A DNA stretch of 64,000 nucleotides from Niveispirillum irakense DSM 11586 (GTDB lineage Bacteria; Pseudomonadota; Alphaproteobacteria; Azospirillales; Azospirillaceae), in the NCBI RefSeq assembly GCF_000429645.1, contig NZ_KE386933.1:434001-498000 (forward strand), given 5' to 3'. This document shows, piece by piece, positions 46,625 through 56,885 of this stretch. Below the pieces are notes generated by a model, which saw only the letters and a program-made list of their open reading frames with translations, was not told where the DNA came from and did no database searches. Each line of letters opens with the position of its first letter. Within the stretch, counting starts at the first letter, position 1. The position numbers were made by a program, and so were the translations under genes.

Positions 46625-47098
46625 TCAGGGGCCGATAAAGAAGGCCCGCAGATCATCCAGCCGGGCGGTGAGGACATCGCAGCGGCCCGTATCCTGATCG
46701 CGGAAGAAATAGACCATTTCCGGCTGCCGGCGCCGCAGCGGGTCGTGCATATTGGCGGTGAGGTTGCCAAAGCCCACGCCCAGCGGCCGTTCCCCCGGAC
46801 CAAAGGCGCGGTAATGCATGTTGATCCGTTGCAGGAACTGGCCGCGCCGGCACAATTGGCTCAAGCCTGCATCACGTTTCAGGATTTCCGCGGATGGCCG
46901 GTCGAAGGCATAGATGATGCGCTGGTTATAATGGGGTGTGGGGCGGGGCGGGGCGATGGCCGGATCGATCCAGCTTTGCCAGGGCAGGCGTCCATAGCCA
47001 CCTTCCGGGGCCGGGCGCGGCCGCTCCTGCGCGTCGGCGGCGATAACCGGCAGGATCAGGCTGCCCAACAGCAGGGGCAGGCGCAGGCGTTTCAGCAT
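46625..47098 (-). CDS. exported protein of unknown function
   Basis: Protein of 157 residues with a signal peptide (MLKRLRLPLLLGSLILPVIA, cleaved near ADAQ), so periplasmic. The mature part is Pro- and Arg-rich at first (APEGGYGRLPWQSWIDPAIA), then has two Cys (SQLCRRG and GRCDVL) that could form a disulfide. I do not recognise the family. It starts 18 bp after the stop of the PilZ-like gene and may be in one operon with it; it is convergent with the GGDEF/EAL-like gene. Confidence 0.78.
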   Translation of the reverse strand: MLKRLRLPLLLGSLILPVIAADAQERPRPAPEGGYGRLPWQSWIDPAIAPPRPTPHYNQRIIYAFDRPSAEILKRDAGLSQLCRRGQFLQRINMHYRAFGPGERPLGVGFGNLTANMHDPLRRRQPEMVYFFRDQDTGRCDVLTARLDDLRAFFIGP

Positions 47099-47116
47099 CG
47101 CCTTATCCGTGCCTCG

Positions 47117-47446
47117 TCAGCGGTTGATGGCATAACGGGCCAGGAACAGGGCCACAGCCTTTTTCCCTGTATCCGGCAGGCTGGTGAAATTGATCTTGGC
47201 GGTTTTGCCATCAACAGACGCGACCGTCCCGCTGCCGCGCAATTTCAGATTCTGCTTCGGGTCCTTCAGCGCCAGATCGAAGCTGACATTCTGCCCCGCC
47301 TTCAACTTCGCCCCCGTCACCGTGACGCTGTTGACGCCCAGATTGGCAATGGCCAGCTCTTTACCATCAATGTTCAGGTGGGCTGTGTAGTTGGGGACCG
47401 AAACTTTCTCGACGACGGTCACTTTCAGAAAGTCAAACATTCCCAT
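47117..47446 (-). CDS. small PilZ-like protein
   Basis: Cytoplasmic protein of 109 residues. The beta-rich stretch (about 35-100: VNSVTVTGAKLKAGQNVSF, then GSGTVASVDGKTAKINFTSL, then a C-terminal helix) resembles a PilZ barrel, but the c-di-GMP-binding RxxxR and DxSxxG motifs are absent. If PilZ, it is a non-binding type. Its neighbourhood to a degenerate GGDEF/EAL-like protein makes a shared signalling role possible, though unproven. Confidence 0.6.
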   Translation of the reverse strand: MGMFDFLKVTVVEKVSVPNYTAHLNIDGKELAIANLGVNSVTVTGAKLKAGQNVSFDLALKDPKQNLKLRGSGTVASVDGKTAKINFTSLPDTGKKAVALFLARYAINR

Positions 47447-47606
47447 CGTCGGTTCTCCAACAATAATCCTGGCTGATTATGCCACCTATTTTTCACTGCG
47501 ACCAGAATCCAGAGGGATGGGGTGGGGCGTTGAAACTTCTGGCCTTCGCCGGTGTTGATGCTGTGCGGCCCATTATGGCCGGCAAGGATGAAGCCAGGGG
47601 GATGTT

Positions 47607-48083
47607 ATGAGCATGCGCGCCGATGAGATTGAACGCGAAATCGAAGAGGCCCGGGCGGGAATGACCCGTGCAGCGGCGGAGATCGAACGGCGCCTGCAGC
47701 CCGACAATCTGATTGATGGCGCAGTTTCCTGGTTCAAGGGCAATCCCCAGGCCCGTGCCGTGATTGATGAGGTGACGGATGTCGCCCTGCGCAACCCGAT
47801 CCCCCTGCTGATGATCGGCCTGGGCGCGGCGTGGCTGGCCTATGATTTCTCCCGCAACCGCCCGCCGGCCCCGTCGCGCGCACCTGCGCCCAACCCTGTG
47901 CCACCCCAGCCCGTACGCCACACCGACCGCCCGGCCCCCGCCGCCCCGCGGGACATGGGTACCCCGGCCCCGACCGCCGATACCTTGCTGGGCCGTGTCC
48001 CCAGCAACGAATCCGCCGCCGTCGCCGCCCACGTCTTCGCCGAAGCCGGCATGGACGGCCGCAGCCCCCCACGTGGGTCGTGA
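47607..48083 (+). CDS. DUF3618-domain membrane protein
   Basis: Protein of 158 residues. The N terminus IEREIEEARAGMTRAAAEIE-type helix and RRLQPDNLID match DUF3618, followed by one membrane helix (about 65-80, NPIPLLMIGLGAAWLAYDF) and a Pro/Ala-rich tail. DUF3618 proteins are usually encoded next to YqjD-like or phage-holin-like envelope proteins, which are not here. The function is unknown. Confidence 0.8.
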   Translation: MSMRADEIEREIEEARAGMTRAAAEIERRLQPDNLIDGAVSWFKGNPQARAVIDEVTDVALRNPIPLLMIGLGAAWLAYDFSRNRPPAPSRAPAPNPVPPQPVRHTDRPAPAAPRDMGTPAPTADTLLGRVPSNESAAVAAHVFAEAGMDGRSPPRGS

Positions 48084-48174
48084 GGGGGGCGGTACCTCTG
48101 GAGAAAGTTGCTGTTTCTGCTGACGATTGATCGCTGGCTACGCTACCCTAGCGGGAGTACGGCAGGGGCGGGCG

Positions 48175-49812
48175 ATGGCGTTGGAAATTACGAAACCAGA
48201 GCAGCTGGAAAAGTTTCTAACAGACAAGCCAACGCAATGGTCGCATCTTATTGCGGCACGCGCGGCTATTCGGGTGCTGCCAGTTGCACTATCCGGCTTG
48301 CTGGAAGAGCATTGGTTGGCGCTGTTTCGAGCGTGTTTCATATCATGGGCCGTCGGTAAATTCCCGGCCCAGAATATAGCTAGTTCCGCCGCCTATTCCG
48401 CTATCTCTGCCGCCCGGTTCGCCCGTGCCGCCACACCGTCCATTGCTGGTTCCATCGCCCTTTCTGCCGCCCGTGCTGCTGCCCTTTCCGTTGCTGGTTC
48501 CGTGGCCCGTTCTGCCGCTGACTCCGCTGCCCTTTCTGCCGCCCGTTCCACCGCTGGACCCACCTCCTGGGAGGCGATCAGTGCAGATGCAACTGGACTA
48601 ACCGGACGAGAACCACCCCAAGATTTCGCCGAATTGGCGCTGTCCCCGCTTTGGCCAGGGGAGGCTCCTCCCTCGATTGCTGCGCGCTGGAAGTCTTGGA
48701 CTGAGAACGAGGCTGCATATCACTACGCCCCCTGGATCAACTGGTACCAATCCCTCCTCACCGGCAATGGCCCCAGTGCGGATTATTTTGGCCCCGACCT
48801 GACCCTCCGCATCGCCCAACAGCCCGACGGATGGTGGGACCGTCCGGCTGAAAAAGTGAATGCCGATATCGCTGCATGGCTGGCGGAACTGTCCTCCGTC
48901 AATCCTTCGCAGGAACAGTCTATCGACAGGCAGATATCCGCGTTGCCATCACCAGGGCCGGGGCCTGTCAAAATCTCTCCCGACCCGCAGGGCAGGCTGC
49001 ATGTCGAAGCTGCACCATCCGACAAGCCGGCCCCTGGTGCCCAAACCTACCTGAATGGTCTTCGGGAAAAGCTTGGCCCCCTTCTCGGTGATATGACCCA
49101 GAAAAACGCCGATCCCTTTGTGACAGACATGTTGAAGCGCTTGAATGAGGCGCTGCCTGAAGCGGTCGCAACTGTTGATCCGTTTGAGATTGACCTGCAC
49201 CGTGTGACCGTTACCTCCATCGCCGATGCCTATGCAAGTGCGGGGGCAGAGGCGGAATTATTCCCCGGTGCTGTGGCGCGTATCCTGGATGTGGGGCGCA
49301 CCGCATTGCGGCTTTGCCAATGCTATCCCGATTTCCGGGTGACGGAGAATGACCGCCAGGATATTAGCCCCAGCCCCAATTTGGTTCCGCAGTTGCAATT
49401 GTCGGCGGACGGTATGGTGCAAGGTCTGAAGGATGCAGACCTGCTTGCCCCATCCGCTCAAGCAGCGTTTGATGAAACCCTTTTGGGAATCGCACAGGCG
49501 CGAACGCCGGAGGCGAAACGGGAACTGCTGGCCCGTCTGCTGCAAATGCTGCGAGATGCCATGCTGGCCCTGCTGAAAGTGTCCAAGCCCCCCGCCCAGG
49601 CAGTGGTGTTGGAACTGCGATCCTTGACCAAGGATATGTACCAGGGGGCACGACCCAAACTTGTGAAGATCGGCAGCGCCCTCATCGTTGGTAGTGCCCT
49701 CACCGTTGCCGCCTACGTCGCCGGCCCCTTGGCCACCCTGGCCGAAAAGGTTCCACAGTTGAAAGAGATATCCGATGTGGTCAAGTCGCTGAAGGACATC
49801 ATTGATAAGTGA
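48175..49812 (+). CDS. unknown protein with Ala/Ser-rich tandem repeats and C-terminal membrane hairpin
   Basis: Protein of 545 residues from ATG 48175, which has AGGGGCG upstream. The N-terminal 60 residues are helical. Residues about 64-130 are an Ala/Ser-rich region with a 16-residue tandem repeat (SIAGSIALSAARAAAL / SVAGSVARSAADSAAL). Next is a Trp-rich domain (WENEAAYHYAPWINWYQSLLTG-like, ending WWDRPAEKVNADIAAWL) of a kind I have seen in alphaproteobacterial hypotheticals, then a helical region and a hydrophobic C-terminal segment (GSALIVGSALTVAAYVAGPL). No enzymatic motif is seen. It is followed by a toxin-antitoxin pair. I do not recognise its function. Confidence 0.82.
   Translation: MALEITKPEQLEKFLTDKPTQWSHLIAARAAIRVLPVALSGLLEEHWLALFRACFISWAVGKFPAQNIASSAAYSAISAARFARAATPSIAGSIALSAARAAALSVAGSVARSAADSAALSAARSTAGPTSWEAISADATGLTGREPPQDFAELALSPLWPGEAPPSIAARWKSWTENEAAYHYAPWINWYQSLLTGNGPSADYFGPDLTLRIAQQPDGWWDRPAEKVNADIAAWLAELSSVNPSQEQSIDRQISALPSPGPGPVKISPDPQGRLHVEAAPSDKPAPGAQTYLNGLREKLGPLLGDMTQKNADPFVTDMLKRLNEALPEAVATVDPFEIDLHRVTVTSIADAYASAGAEAELFPGAVARILDVGRTALRLCQCYPDFRVTENDRQDISPSPNLVPQLQLSADGMVQGLKDADLLAPSAQAAFDETLLGIAQARTPEAKRELLARLLQMLRDAMLALLKVSKPPAQAVVLELRSLTKDMYQGARPKLVKIGSALIVGSALTVAAYVAGPLATLAEKVPQLKEISDVVKSLKDIIDK
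48439..48558 (+). repeat. 48-bp tandem repeat within a coding region
   Basis: Two full copies (48439-48486 and 48487-48534) and half of a third (48535-48558) encode the Ala/Ser-rich 16-residue repeat of the protein at 48175. Copies differ at several positions, so they are not very recent. Confidence 0.7.
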
Positions 49813-49904
49813 GGTTCCAGGAGCCGTCAGGTACTCACCCCCTTTGCCCCCAGGGCAAACCGGTTCATAATCCGCACCTGATAACGGGATGCCGGAGGCA
49901 TGAA

Positions 49905-50162
49905 ATGGAAGAGCTGTCGACGGTGGAGGCACAGGCGCAGCTTGCCCGCCTGATTGATCGGGCCCGCAAAGGGCAGGAGACGGTCATCACCGACCATGGT
50001 CGCCCTGTCGCGCGCGTGTCGCCGGTCGATCCGTCAGACGTGCCCAGCTTTATGGATTGGGAGACTGTCTGGCAGCGCATGCGCGAACGGGCGAATGCAG
50101 CCGGGGTTCGTCCCTTCACGGATGAGGAACGTAAGGCGTTGCGGGACGAGGGGCGTCGGTGA
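49905..50162 (+). CDS. Phd/YefM-family antitoxin
   Basis: Antitoxin of 85 residues from ATG 49905 with GGAGG at good spacing; the frame upstream to 49809 is not needed. The N-terminal Phd-type DNA-binding part reads STVEAQAQLARLIDRARKGQETVITDHGRPVARVSP. The C-terminal acidic/basic tail (WQRMRERANAAGVRPFTDEE) would bind the toxin. Its TGA overlaps the toxin GTG by 3 bases, so the pair is coupled. Confidence 0.88.
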   Translation: MEELSTVEAQAQLARLIDRARKGQETVITDHGRPVARVSPVDPSDVPSFMDWETVWQRMRERANAAGVRPFTDEERKALRDEGRR

Positions 50163-50566
50163 GTTTTGTCATCGACAGTTCCGTTCTGCTGACGTGGCTG
50201 CTGCCCGATGAAGCGCGTGAGGATTTGCGCCCCCTGTTCGGCCGCATGACCGTATCAGGCGCGCACGCACCCATCCTGTTGCGGTACGAAGTCACGAATG
50301 TTCTCGTGAACGCGCAGCGCCGTGGTCGCATTGACGCAGATTATAGGCTGGGCGCTGTTGCGGACCTGGAAATCATGCCCATCCGCTATGATGTGCCTTT
50401 GCAGCCAGAGTCTATGGCCCGGATCGCAGAATTGGCTGCATCGCATGGTCTGACCGGTTATGACGCCGCCTACTTGGCACTGGCTCTGGATTTGCGCCTG
50501 CCCTTGGCCAGCGTCGACAGGCAACTGATCCAGGTTGCCACTTCACTGGGCGTGTCCGTTCTGTAG
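50159..50566 (+). CDS. vapC: VapC-like PIN-domain toxin
   Basis: Ribonuclease toxin of 135 residues with a PIN domain. The acidic active-site residues are D6 in FVIDSSVLLTWL, E44 in LRYEVTNVL, D100 in GLTGYDAAYLALA and D118 in LASVDRQLI. The start is GTG 50159, overlapping the antitoxin end. VapC toxins usually cut tRNA or rRNA. Phd antitoxin with PIN toxin is a common mixed pairing. Confidence 0.88.
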   Translation: MSFVIDSSVLLTWLLPDEAREDLRPLFGRMTVSGAHAPILLRYEVTNVLVNAQRRGRIDADYRLGAVADLEIMPIRYDVPLQPESMARIAELAASHGLTGYDAAYLALALDLRLPLASVDRQLIQVATSLGVSVL

Positions 50567-50653
50567 CCCACCCCCCGATTGCACGCCCCGCCCCGCTGCG
50601 GTACAAGGCCCGCAATCATTCGTCTGTTTCTTGCCGGTGAAGGGAGCCGCCCG

Positions 50654-52330
<1,677 letters not shown>

Positions 52331-52357
52331 CCGGCGAAAGTCCCGGCTGTTTGTTGT

Positions 52358-52394
52358 ATCCCCCGTCGGGTTAACCCGACGGGGGATTTCTTTA
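52358..52394 (+). terminator. intrinsic terminator of ettA
   Basis: A 15-bp perfect palindromic stem (52358-52372 with 52373-52387, ATCCCCCGTCGGGTT and its complement) is followed by TTTCTTT. It starts 28 bp after the ettA stop. Confidence 0.9.
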
Positions 52395-52476
52395 TCCGGG
52401 CACAGGCCTGCCCCCTTTTGGTCACAGCCCTGATGGAGTGTAAGGTCTGTAACACCAATCAACCGACGGTTTGCAC

Positions 52477-53634
52477 ATGAAACGCCTGTCGCTGGTCCCT
52501 CTGGGTGCGTTGCTGCTGCTGTCAGCCTGTGCCGTCGATCCCGCGATCCGGGCGGCTGAACAGCGTAACCAGGAAATCGCTAGCGGCGTCCGGCGTCTGG
52601 CGGAATTGCGGCAGGTTTGTATTGGTGATGCTGCCATCCCGGGTCGGGCCCTGGACGCGACCGAGGCGGCGGAACAGCAGTTCCTGGTCCTGAAGCTTCA
52701 GGGGCTGGCGCCGACTGTCTGGCCCAACGTCCCCATTTCCAACGCCCGGGTGGAGGAACTGCGCCTGGCCTGTGCTGGCGACGCTGCCGCTGGCAAGCCA
52801 GGTCGTGCATTGACGGCGGAGGAAGCGACTGAACTCCAGGCAATTCTCTATCCCCCGCAGGCAATGCCGGCGCCGGAATTTTCCTCCGGAGGCCTGTATG
52901 GCAGTGGGACGGGGAGCACGACGATCTGGACCGATTCCTCATCTTCCAGTTCTGGATGGGGCTATGGGGCCGACAGTCGCCGTTGGGAACAAGACCAATA
53001 CCATCGCGACATGATGTGGCGCATGGAGATGGAACGGCAGGAAGCCGAACGCCGTGCCCGCTATGAGCGCGAGCGTCGCCGGGACCTGCAGCGCGAACTG
53101 GCCCGTGAACGCGACCGCGCTTACCAGGAAGCCGAAGAGGCCCGCCAACGCAGGCATGAAGAAGATAGCAGAAGGGCTTATCGCGAACGTCGCGAACGCA
53201 GCGAGCAGGCCGACCGCGAGGCGCGCGAGGCCATAAGGCGGCGGACGGAGAAATCCATCCGCGAAGGGGAGGAAAGACAACGCGCCGCCGAAGAGCGGGA
53301 GCGTCGCCAGCATGAGCAGGCCCGCCAGCGCCAGCAGCAGGACGAGGCAAGACAGGCTGAGCAAAACCGCCGCCGTGATCAGGAAGAGGCTGCCCGTCAG
53401 CGCCAGGAGGACGCCCGCCGCCAGCAGCAGGAAGCCCGGCGCGAAGCTGAGCAGGCGCGTCGTCGTGAGCAGGAAGAAGCTACACGCCAGCGGCAGGAAG
53501 AAACTCGCCGCCAGCAACAGGATGCCGCCCGCCAGCGCCAGGAAGATTTCCGGCGCCAGCAGGAAGAGGCCCGCCGTGACCCTCCCTCGCGTGCAGGGGG
53601 TCGTCCCGAGCGGTTGAACAAGCGCGAACAGTAA
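52477..53634 (+). CDS. lipoprotein with charged coiled-coil tail (copy 1)
   Basis: Lipoprotein of 385 residues from ATG 52477 with lipobox LSAC. A conserved N-terminal domain of about 110 residues has two Cys (RQVCIGDA and RLACAGDAAAGKPGRALT) that may pair. A Ser/Gly-rich spacer is followed by about 220 residues almost wholly of R, E, Q, A and D, predicted as one long coiled coil. It ends GGRPERLNKREQ. No enzyme motif is present. It and its downstream neighbour are paralogues with the same order, and a structural spacer in the envelope is one guess. Confidence 0.85.
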   Translation: MKRLSLVPLGALLLLSACAVDPAIRAAEQRNQEIASGVRRLAELRQVCIGDAAIPGRALDATEAAEQQFLVLKLQGLAPTVWPNVPISNARVEELRLACAGDAAAGKPGRALTAEEATELQAILYPPQAMPAPEFSSGGLYGSGTGSTTIWTDSSSSSSGWGYGADSRRWEQDQYHRDMMWRMEMERQEAERRARYERERRRDLQRELARERDRAYQEAEEARQRRHEEDSRRAYRERRERSEQADREAREAIRRRTEKSIREGEERQRAAEERERRQHEQARQRQQQDEARQAEQNRRRDQEEAARQRQEDARRQQQEARREAEQARRREQEEATRQRQEETRRQQQDAARQRQEDFRRQQEEARRDPPSRAGGRPERLNKREQ

Positions 53635-53734
53635 TTTCCACTTCCAATACCCCATCCGTGCGCAGACTGCCTCCGGGCGGTGATGCCACCGGCTTGGTCC
53701 TTGTCGCCACCCACCTCCAGCCCACGGGGCCATC

Positions 53735-54886
53735 ATGAAACGCCTTTCGTCCTTGTCCTTGGGGTCCGTGTTGCTTTTGTCCGCGTGCGCCGTTGACCCC
53801 GCGACCCAGGCCGAACAGCGCCGGCTGCGCGAGATTGAAAGCAATGTCACGCGGCTTGGCGATCTGTTTCAGGTCTGTATTCCCACCGCTGACAGCCCCG
53901 GTCGGGCCATGACCCCTGTTGAAGTGGCAGAACAGCAATTCCTGATCCTGAGGCTTAAGACCCAGGAACCAGAAATCTGGCCGCAAATCCCGCTATTCCA
54001 TTCCCGGGTTGCGGTGCTGCGCGATGTCTGTGCTGGCGATCCGGCCGCAGGCAAGCCAGGTCGGGCGCTGACTTTTGAGGAGGCGGCAACAGTGCTGCCG
54101 ATCTTGTCGCCACCTCCGCCGGCGCCTTCCAGGGGATCGGACGATGTGGTGTGGGAGGCGCCCTCTAACTCGTCTGGTTATGACAGCGACTATGAAGCCG
54201 ACCGTTTCCGCCAGGAACAGGAAGAGCGCCATCGCGATATGATGTGGCGGTTGGAAATGGAACGCGAGCAAGCAGAACAGCGGGCCGATCGGGAGCGTCA
54301 GCGGCGGCGTGACCTGGAGCGGCAACTGGAACGTGACCGTGATCGCGAACGTGATCGCGACCATAATCGCGCTGAAGCGCGCCGCGAAGAAGAACGCCGC
54401 CGCCAGGACGAAGCGGCCAAGAGGCAACAAGAGGAAGCCCGCCGCACCGCCGAGGAGGCACGACGCCGCGCCGAGGCTGAGCGTCGGGAGCAGGAAGCGC
54501 GCCAACGTCAGCAGGCAGAAGAGGAGGCGCGCCGGGCTGCCGAGCAGGCCCAGGGCCGCGCCGAGGCTGAGCGGCGGGAGCAGGAAGCCCGTCAACGTCA
54601 GCAGGCGGAAGAGGAGGCGCGCCGGGCTGCCGAGGAAGCGCAGGGTCGCGCTGAGGCTGAGCGTCGGGAGCAGGAAGCGCGCCAACGTCAGCAGGCAGAA
54701 GAGGAGGCGCGCCGGGCTGCCGAGGAAGCCCAGCGCCGCGCCGAGGCTGAGCGGCAGGAGCAAGAGGCTCGTCAACGCCAGGAGGAGGAAGCCCGTCAGC
54801 GTCAGCAGCAGGAAGAAGAGGCCCGTCGTGCCCCCGATCCCCGTTCTGCCGGGCGGCCAGAACGGCTTCAGGCGGAAGAGCGTTGA
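53735..54886 (+). CDS. lipoprotein with charged coiled-coil tail (copy 2)
   Basis: Lipoprotein of 383 residues, lipobox LSAC (KRLSSLSLGSVLLLSACAVD). The N-terminal domain keeps both Cys (FQVCIPTA, RDVCAGDPAAGKPGRALT) of copy 1. The spacer is Pro/Ser-rich and different in sequence. The coiled-coil tail contains three copies of a 30-residue unit (RAEAERREQEARQRQQAEEE plus ARRAAE-AQG) and a partial fourth. It ends SAGRPERLQAEER, like copy 1. The conserved head and tail end with a length-variable repeated rod suggest that rod length matters. Function unknown. Confidence 0.85.
   Translation: MKRLSSLSLGSVLLLSACAVDPATQAEQRRLREIESNVTRLGDLFQVCIPTADSPGRAMTPVEVAEQQFLILRLKTQEPEIWPQIPLFHSRVAVLRDVCAGDPAAGKPGRALTFEEAATVLPILSPPPPAPSRGSDDVVWEAPSNSSGYDSDYEADRFRQEQEERHRDMMWRLEMEREQAEQRADRERQRRRDLERQLERDRDRERDRDHNRAEARREEERRRQDEAAKRQQEEARRTAEEARRRAEAERREQEARQRQQAEEEARRAAEQAQGRAEAERREQEARQRQQAEEEARRAAEEAQGRAEAERREQEARQRQQAEEEARRAAEEAQRRAEAERQEQEARQRQEEEARQRQQQEEEARRAPDPRSAGRPERLQAEER
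54467..54780 (+). repeat. 90-bp tandem repeat in the lipoprotein copy 2 gene
   Basis: Full copies at 54467-54556, 54557-54646 and 54647-54736, and a partial one from 54737 to about 54780. Copies are nearly identical at DNA level, so copy number may vary by slippage or recombination without breaking the frame. Confidence 0.85.
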
Positions 54887-54913
54887 TCTTCTTCCGCCCG
54901 TGCGCGCCCTTCG

Positions 54914-55843
54914 TCAGCGGGGCGCGCGCACACCCAGCATATGGCAGATGGCGACCGTCAGGTCGGCCCGGTTCATCGTGTAGAAGTGGAACTGCTTCAC
55001 GCCGTGCCGCTCCAGATGGCGGCATTGCTCAATGGCGACGGTCGCCGCCACCAGATGGCGGGTTTCCGGGGCCTCATCCAGTCCGTCGAACAGGTCCATC
55101 ATCCAGCCGGGAATGGCGGTGTTGCACTTCTCTCCCATCTCCACTGCCTTCTTGAAATTCAAGATCGGCAGGATGCCCGGCACCATCGGCACATCAATGC
55201 CGGCCGCCGCCGCCTTGTCGCGGAAGCGCAGGAACGCATCGGCATCAAAGAAGAACTGGCTGATGGCACGGTTGGCACCGGCATCCACTTTCCGCTTCAG
55301 ATTATCCAGATCCACCTGGGCGTCGGGCGCCTCGGGATGCACTTCCGGGAAACAGGCGACGGAAATGTCGAAATCGGCAATGCGCTTCAAGCCGGCAACC
55401 AGATCGGCGGCATAGGCATAGCCGCCGGGATGCGGCTCATACCCGCGCCCGCCCAGGCCACCGGTGCCATCTTCACGCGGCGGCGGATCACCGCGCAGCG
55501 CGACAATATGGCGGATGCCGGCATTCCAATAGGTGCGGGCGATCTCGTCGATTTCTTCCTTCGTCGCGGCGACACAGGTCAGGTGGGCAGCGGCGGGAAT
55601 GCCGGTCTCATCCTGGATGGCCGTAACGGTCGCATGGGTCCGCTCACGGGTGGTGCCACCGGCGCCGTAGGTGACGGACATGAAAGCCGGATTCAGCGGT
55701 GCCAGCCGCCGGATCGCCGCCCAGAGATTTTCGTGCATCTTCTCCGTCTTGGGCGGGAAGAATTCAAAGCTGACGGTCAACTCACCGGGCGCCGTGATCA
55801 GGGGTGCTGAGAGATCGGTGGCGGGCACATTCAACAGACTCAT
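54914..55843 (-). CDS. metF: methylenetetrahydrofolate reductase
   Basis: Flavoprotein of 309 residues that reduces 5,10-methylene- to 5-methyl-tetrahydrofolate for methionine synthesis. Family motifs are VSFEFFPPKTEKM near the N terminus, SVTYGAGGTTRE, IVALRGDPP, ACFPEVHPEAP and QFFFDADAFLRF. ATG 55843 (MSLLNVPATD) is the chosen start and overlaps the stop region of the upstream ArsR-methyltransferase gene by 4 bp, so translation is coupled. Confidence 0.95.
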   Translation of the reverse strand: MSLLNVPATDLSAPLITAPGELTVSFEFFPPKTEKMHENLWAAIRRLAPLNPAFMSVTYGAGGTTRERTHATVTAIQDETGIPAAAHLTCVAATKEEIDEIARTYWNAGIRHIVALRGDPPPREDGTGGLGGRGYEPHPGGYAYAADLVAGLKRIADFDISVACFPEVHPEAPDAQVDLDNLKRKVDAGANRAISQFFFDADAFLRFRDKAAAAGIDVPMVPGILPILNFKKAVEMGEKCNTAIPGWMMDLFDGLDEAPETRHLVAATVAIEQCRHLERHGVKQFHFYTMNRADLTVAICHMLGVRAPR

Positions 55844-56829
55844 GACAAGGCTCCGGACAGGGCGGCTTGGGGCACGGGGTCGGGGGAAGGAAGGGCTGCG
55901 ACCGGCTCCCGCCGGGCGCGCCAGATGCAAACAGTCAGCGGGTCGCCGGGCAGATGGATGGCCGGCTCTGCCGCCATACCGGCGCGGGCAAGAAGCCCCG
56001 CCATCTCTGCCTCGTTGAAGCCCAGGCGGCGGTGGGCGTGCTGGTCCCGCAGATAATCCAGCGCGTGACGGGCGAAATCCACTACCAAAAGCGTGCCACC
56101 CGGCCGCAGCACGCGCGCTGCTTCAGCCAGCGCCTCGCCTGGTGTTTCTGTGAAATGCAGGACTTGGTGGAACAGGATCAGATCCTGGCTCTGCCCTGGC
56201 AGCGGCAACTGGTACATGTCGCCAAGGCGCACTTGGCAATGGCGCAGGCCGGCTCTCTCCAGGTTGACGCGGGCCACGGCCAGCATTTCCCGTGAACTGT
56301 CGATACCCAGCCCATGGGTGACATGGGGACCGAACAATTCCAGCATCCGGCCGGTGCCGGTACCGATATCCAGCAGGTCGGTAATCGGTGTGGTCGGAAG
56401 CAGGGAGAGCAATGCCTGTTCCACGTCCCGCTCCGGCACATGCAGGCTGCGGATTTCATGCCAGCGGGCGGCATTCTCACTGAAATACTGGGCGGCTTGG
56501 GCGCGACGGCCCTGCTTGATGATTTCCAGCCGTTCCAGATCCAGCGCCAGCCCGTCATCATCGGCGGGAATCGCATCGACAAGCGTGCGGGCCAGCTCTG
56601 CCACCGCGCCCCGTTCGGCCAATTGATAATAAGCCCAGATCCCTTCCCGGAACCGTTCCAGCAGCCCGGCCTCGCACAGCAGTTTCAGATGACGGGAGAC
56701 GCGCGGCTGGCTCTGACCCAGAATCTGGGTCAATTCGGTCACCGTCAGTTCCCCGTGGGCGCACAGGGAAAGCAGGCGCAACCGTGTCGGTTCCGCCGCT
56801 GCTTTCAGTGCATTCAACAGGAAATCCAT
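55840..56829 (-). CDS. ArsR-family regulator fused to a SAM-dependent methyltransferase domain
   Basis: Protein of 329 residues. Residues 1-90 form an ArsR winged helix (EPTRLRLLSLCAHGELTVTE, recognition helix SQPRVSRHLKLLCEAG) without the metal-binding Cys of ArsR/SmtB sensors. Residues 140-290 are a class I methyltransferase with motif I LLDIGTGTGRML and motif LRPGGTLLVVDF. Its overlap with metF suggests control of methionine or SAM metabolism; comparative genomics has described ArsR-type methionine-cycle regulators (SahR, SamR) in proteobacteria. The SAM-binding domain may sense SAM or SAH, which is inference. A perfect palindrome lies just upstream. Confidence 0.9.
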   Translation of the reverse strand: MDFLLNALKAAAEPTRLRLLSLCAHGELTVTELTQILGQSQPRVSRHLKLLCEAGLLERFREGIWAYYQLAERGAVAELARTLVDAIPADDDGLALDLERLEIIKQGRRAQAAQYFSENAARWHEIRSLHVPERDVEQALLSLLPTTPITDLLDIGTGTGRMLELFGPHVTHGLGIDSSREMLAVARVNLERAGLRHCQVRLGDMYQLPLPGQSQDLILFHQVLHFTETPGEALAEAARVLRPGGTLLVVDFARHALDYLRDQHAHRRLGFNEAEMAGLLARAGMAAEPAIHLPGDPLTVCIWRARREPVAALPSPDPVPQAALSGALS

Positions 56830-56869
56830 GGATGATCCCGATCCGCCAGTTCATTATCTGGATCAATAT

Positions 56870-56885
56870 ATAAAGATATCTTTAT
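56870..56885. promoter_or_regulatory. 16-bp perfect palindrome, candidate operator of the metF operon
   Basis: ATAAAGATATCTTTAT is a perfect palindrome about 40 bp upstream of the ArsR-methyltransferase start. AT-rich symmetric sites of this form suit an ArsR-family dimer, so autoregulation of the regulator-metF operon is likely. Confidence 0.65.
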
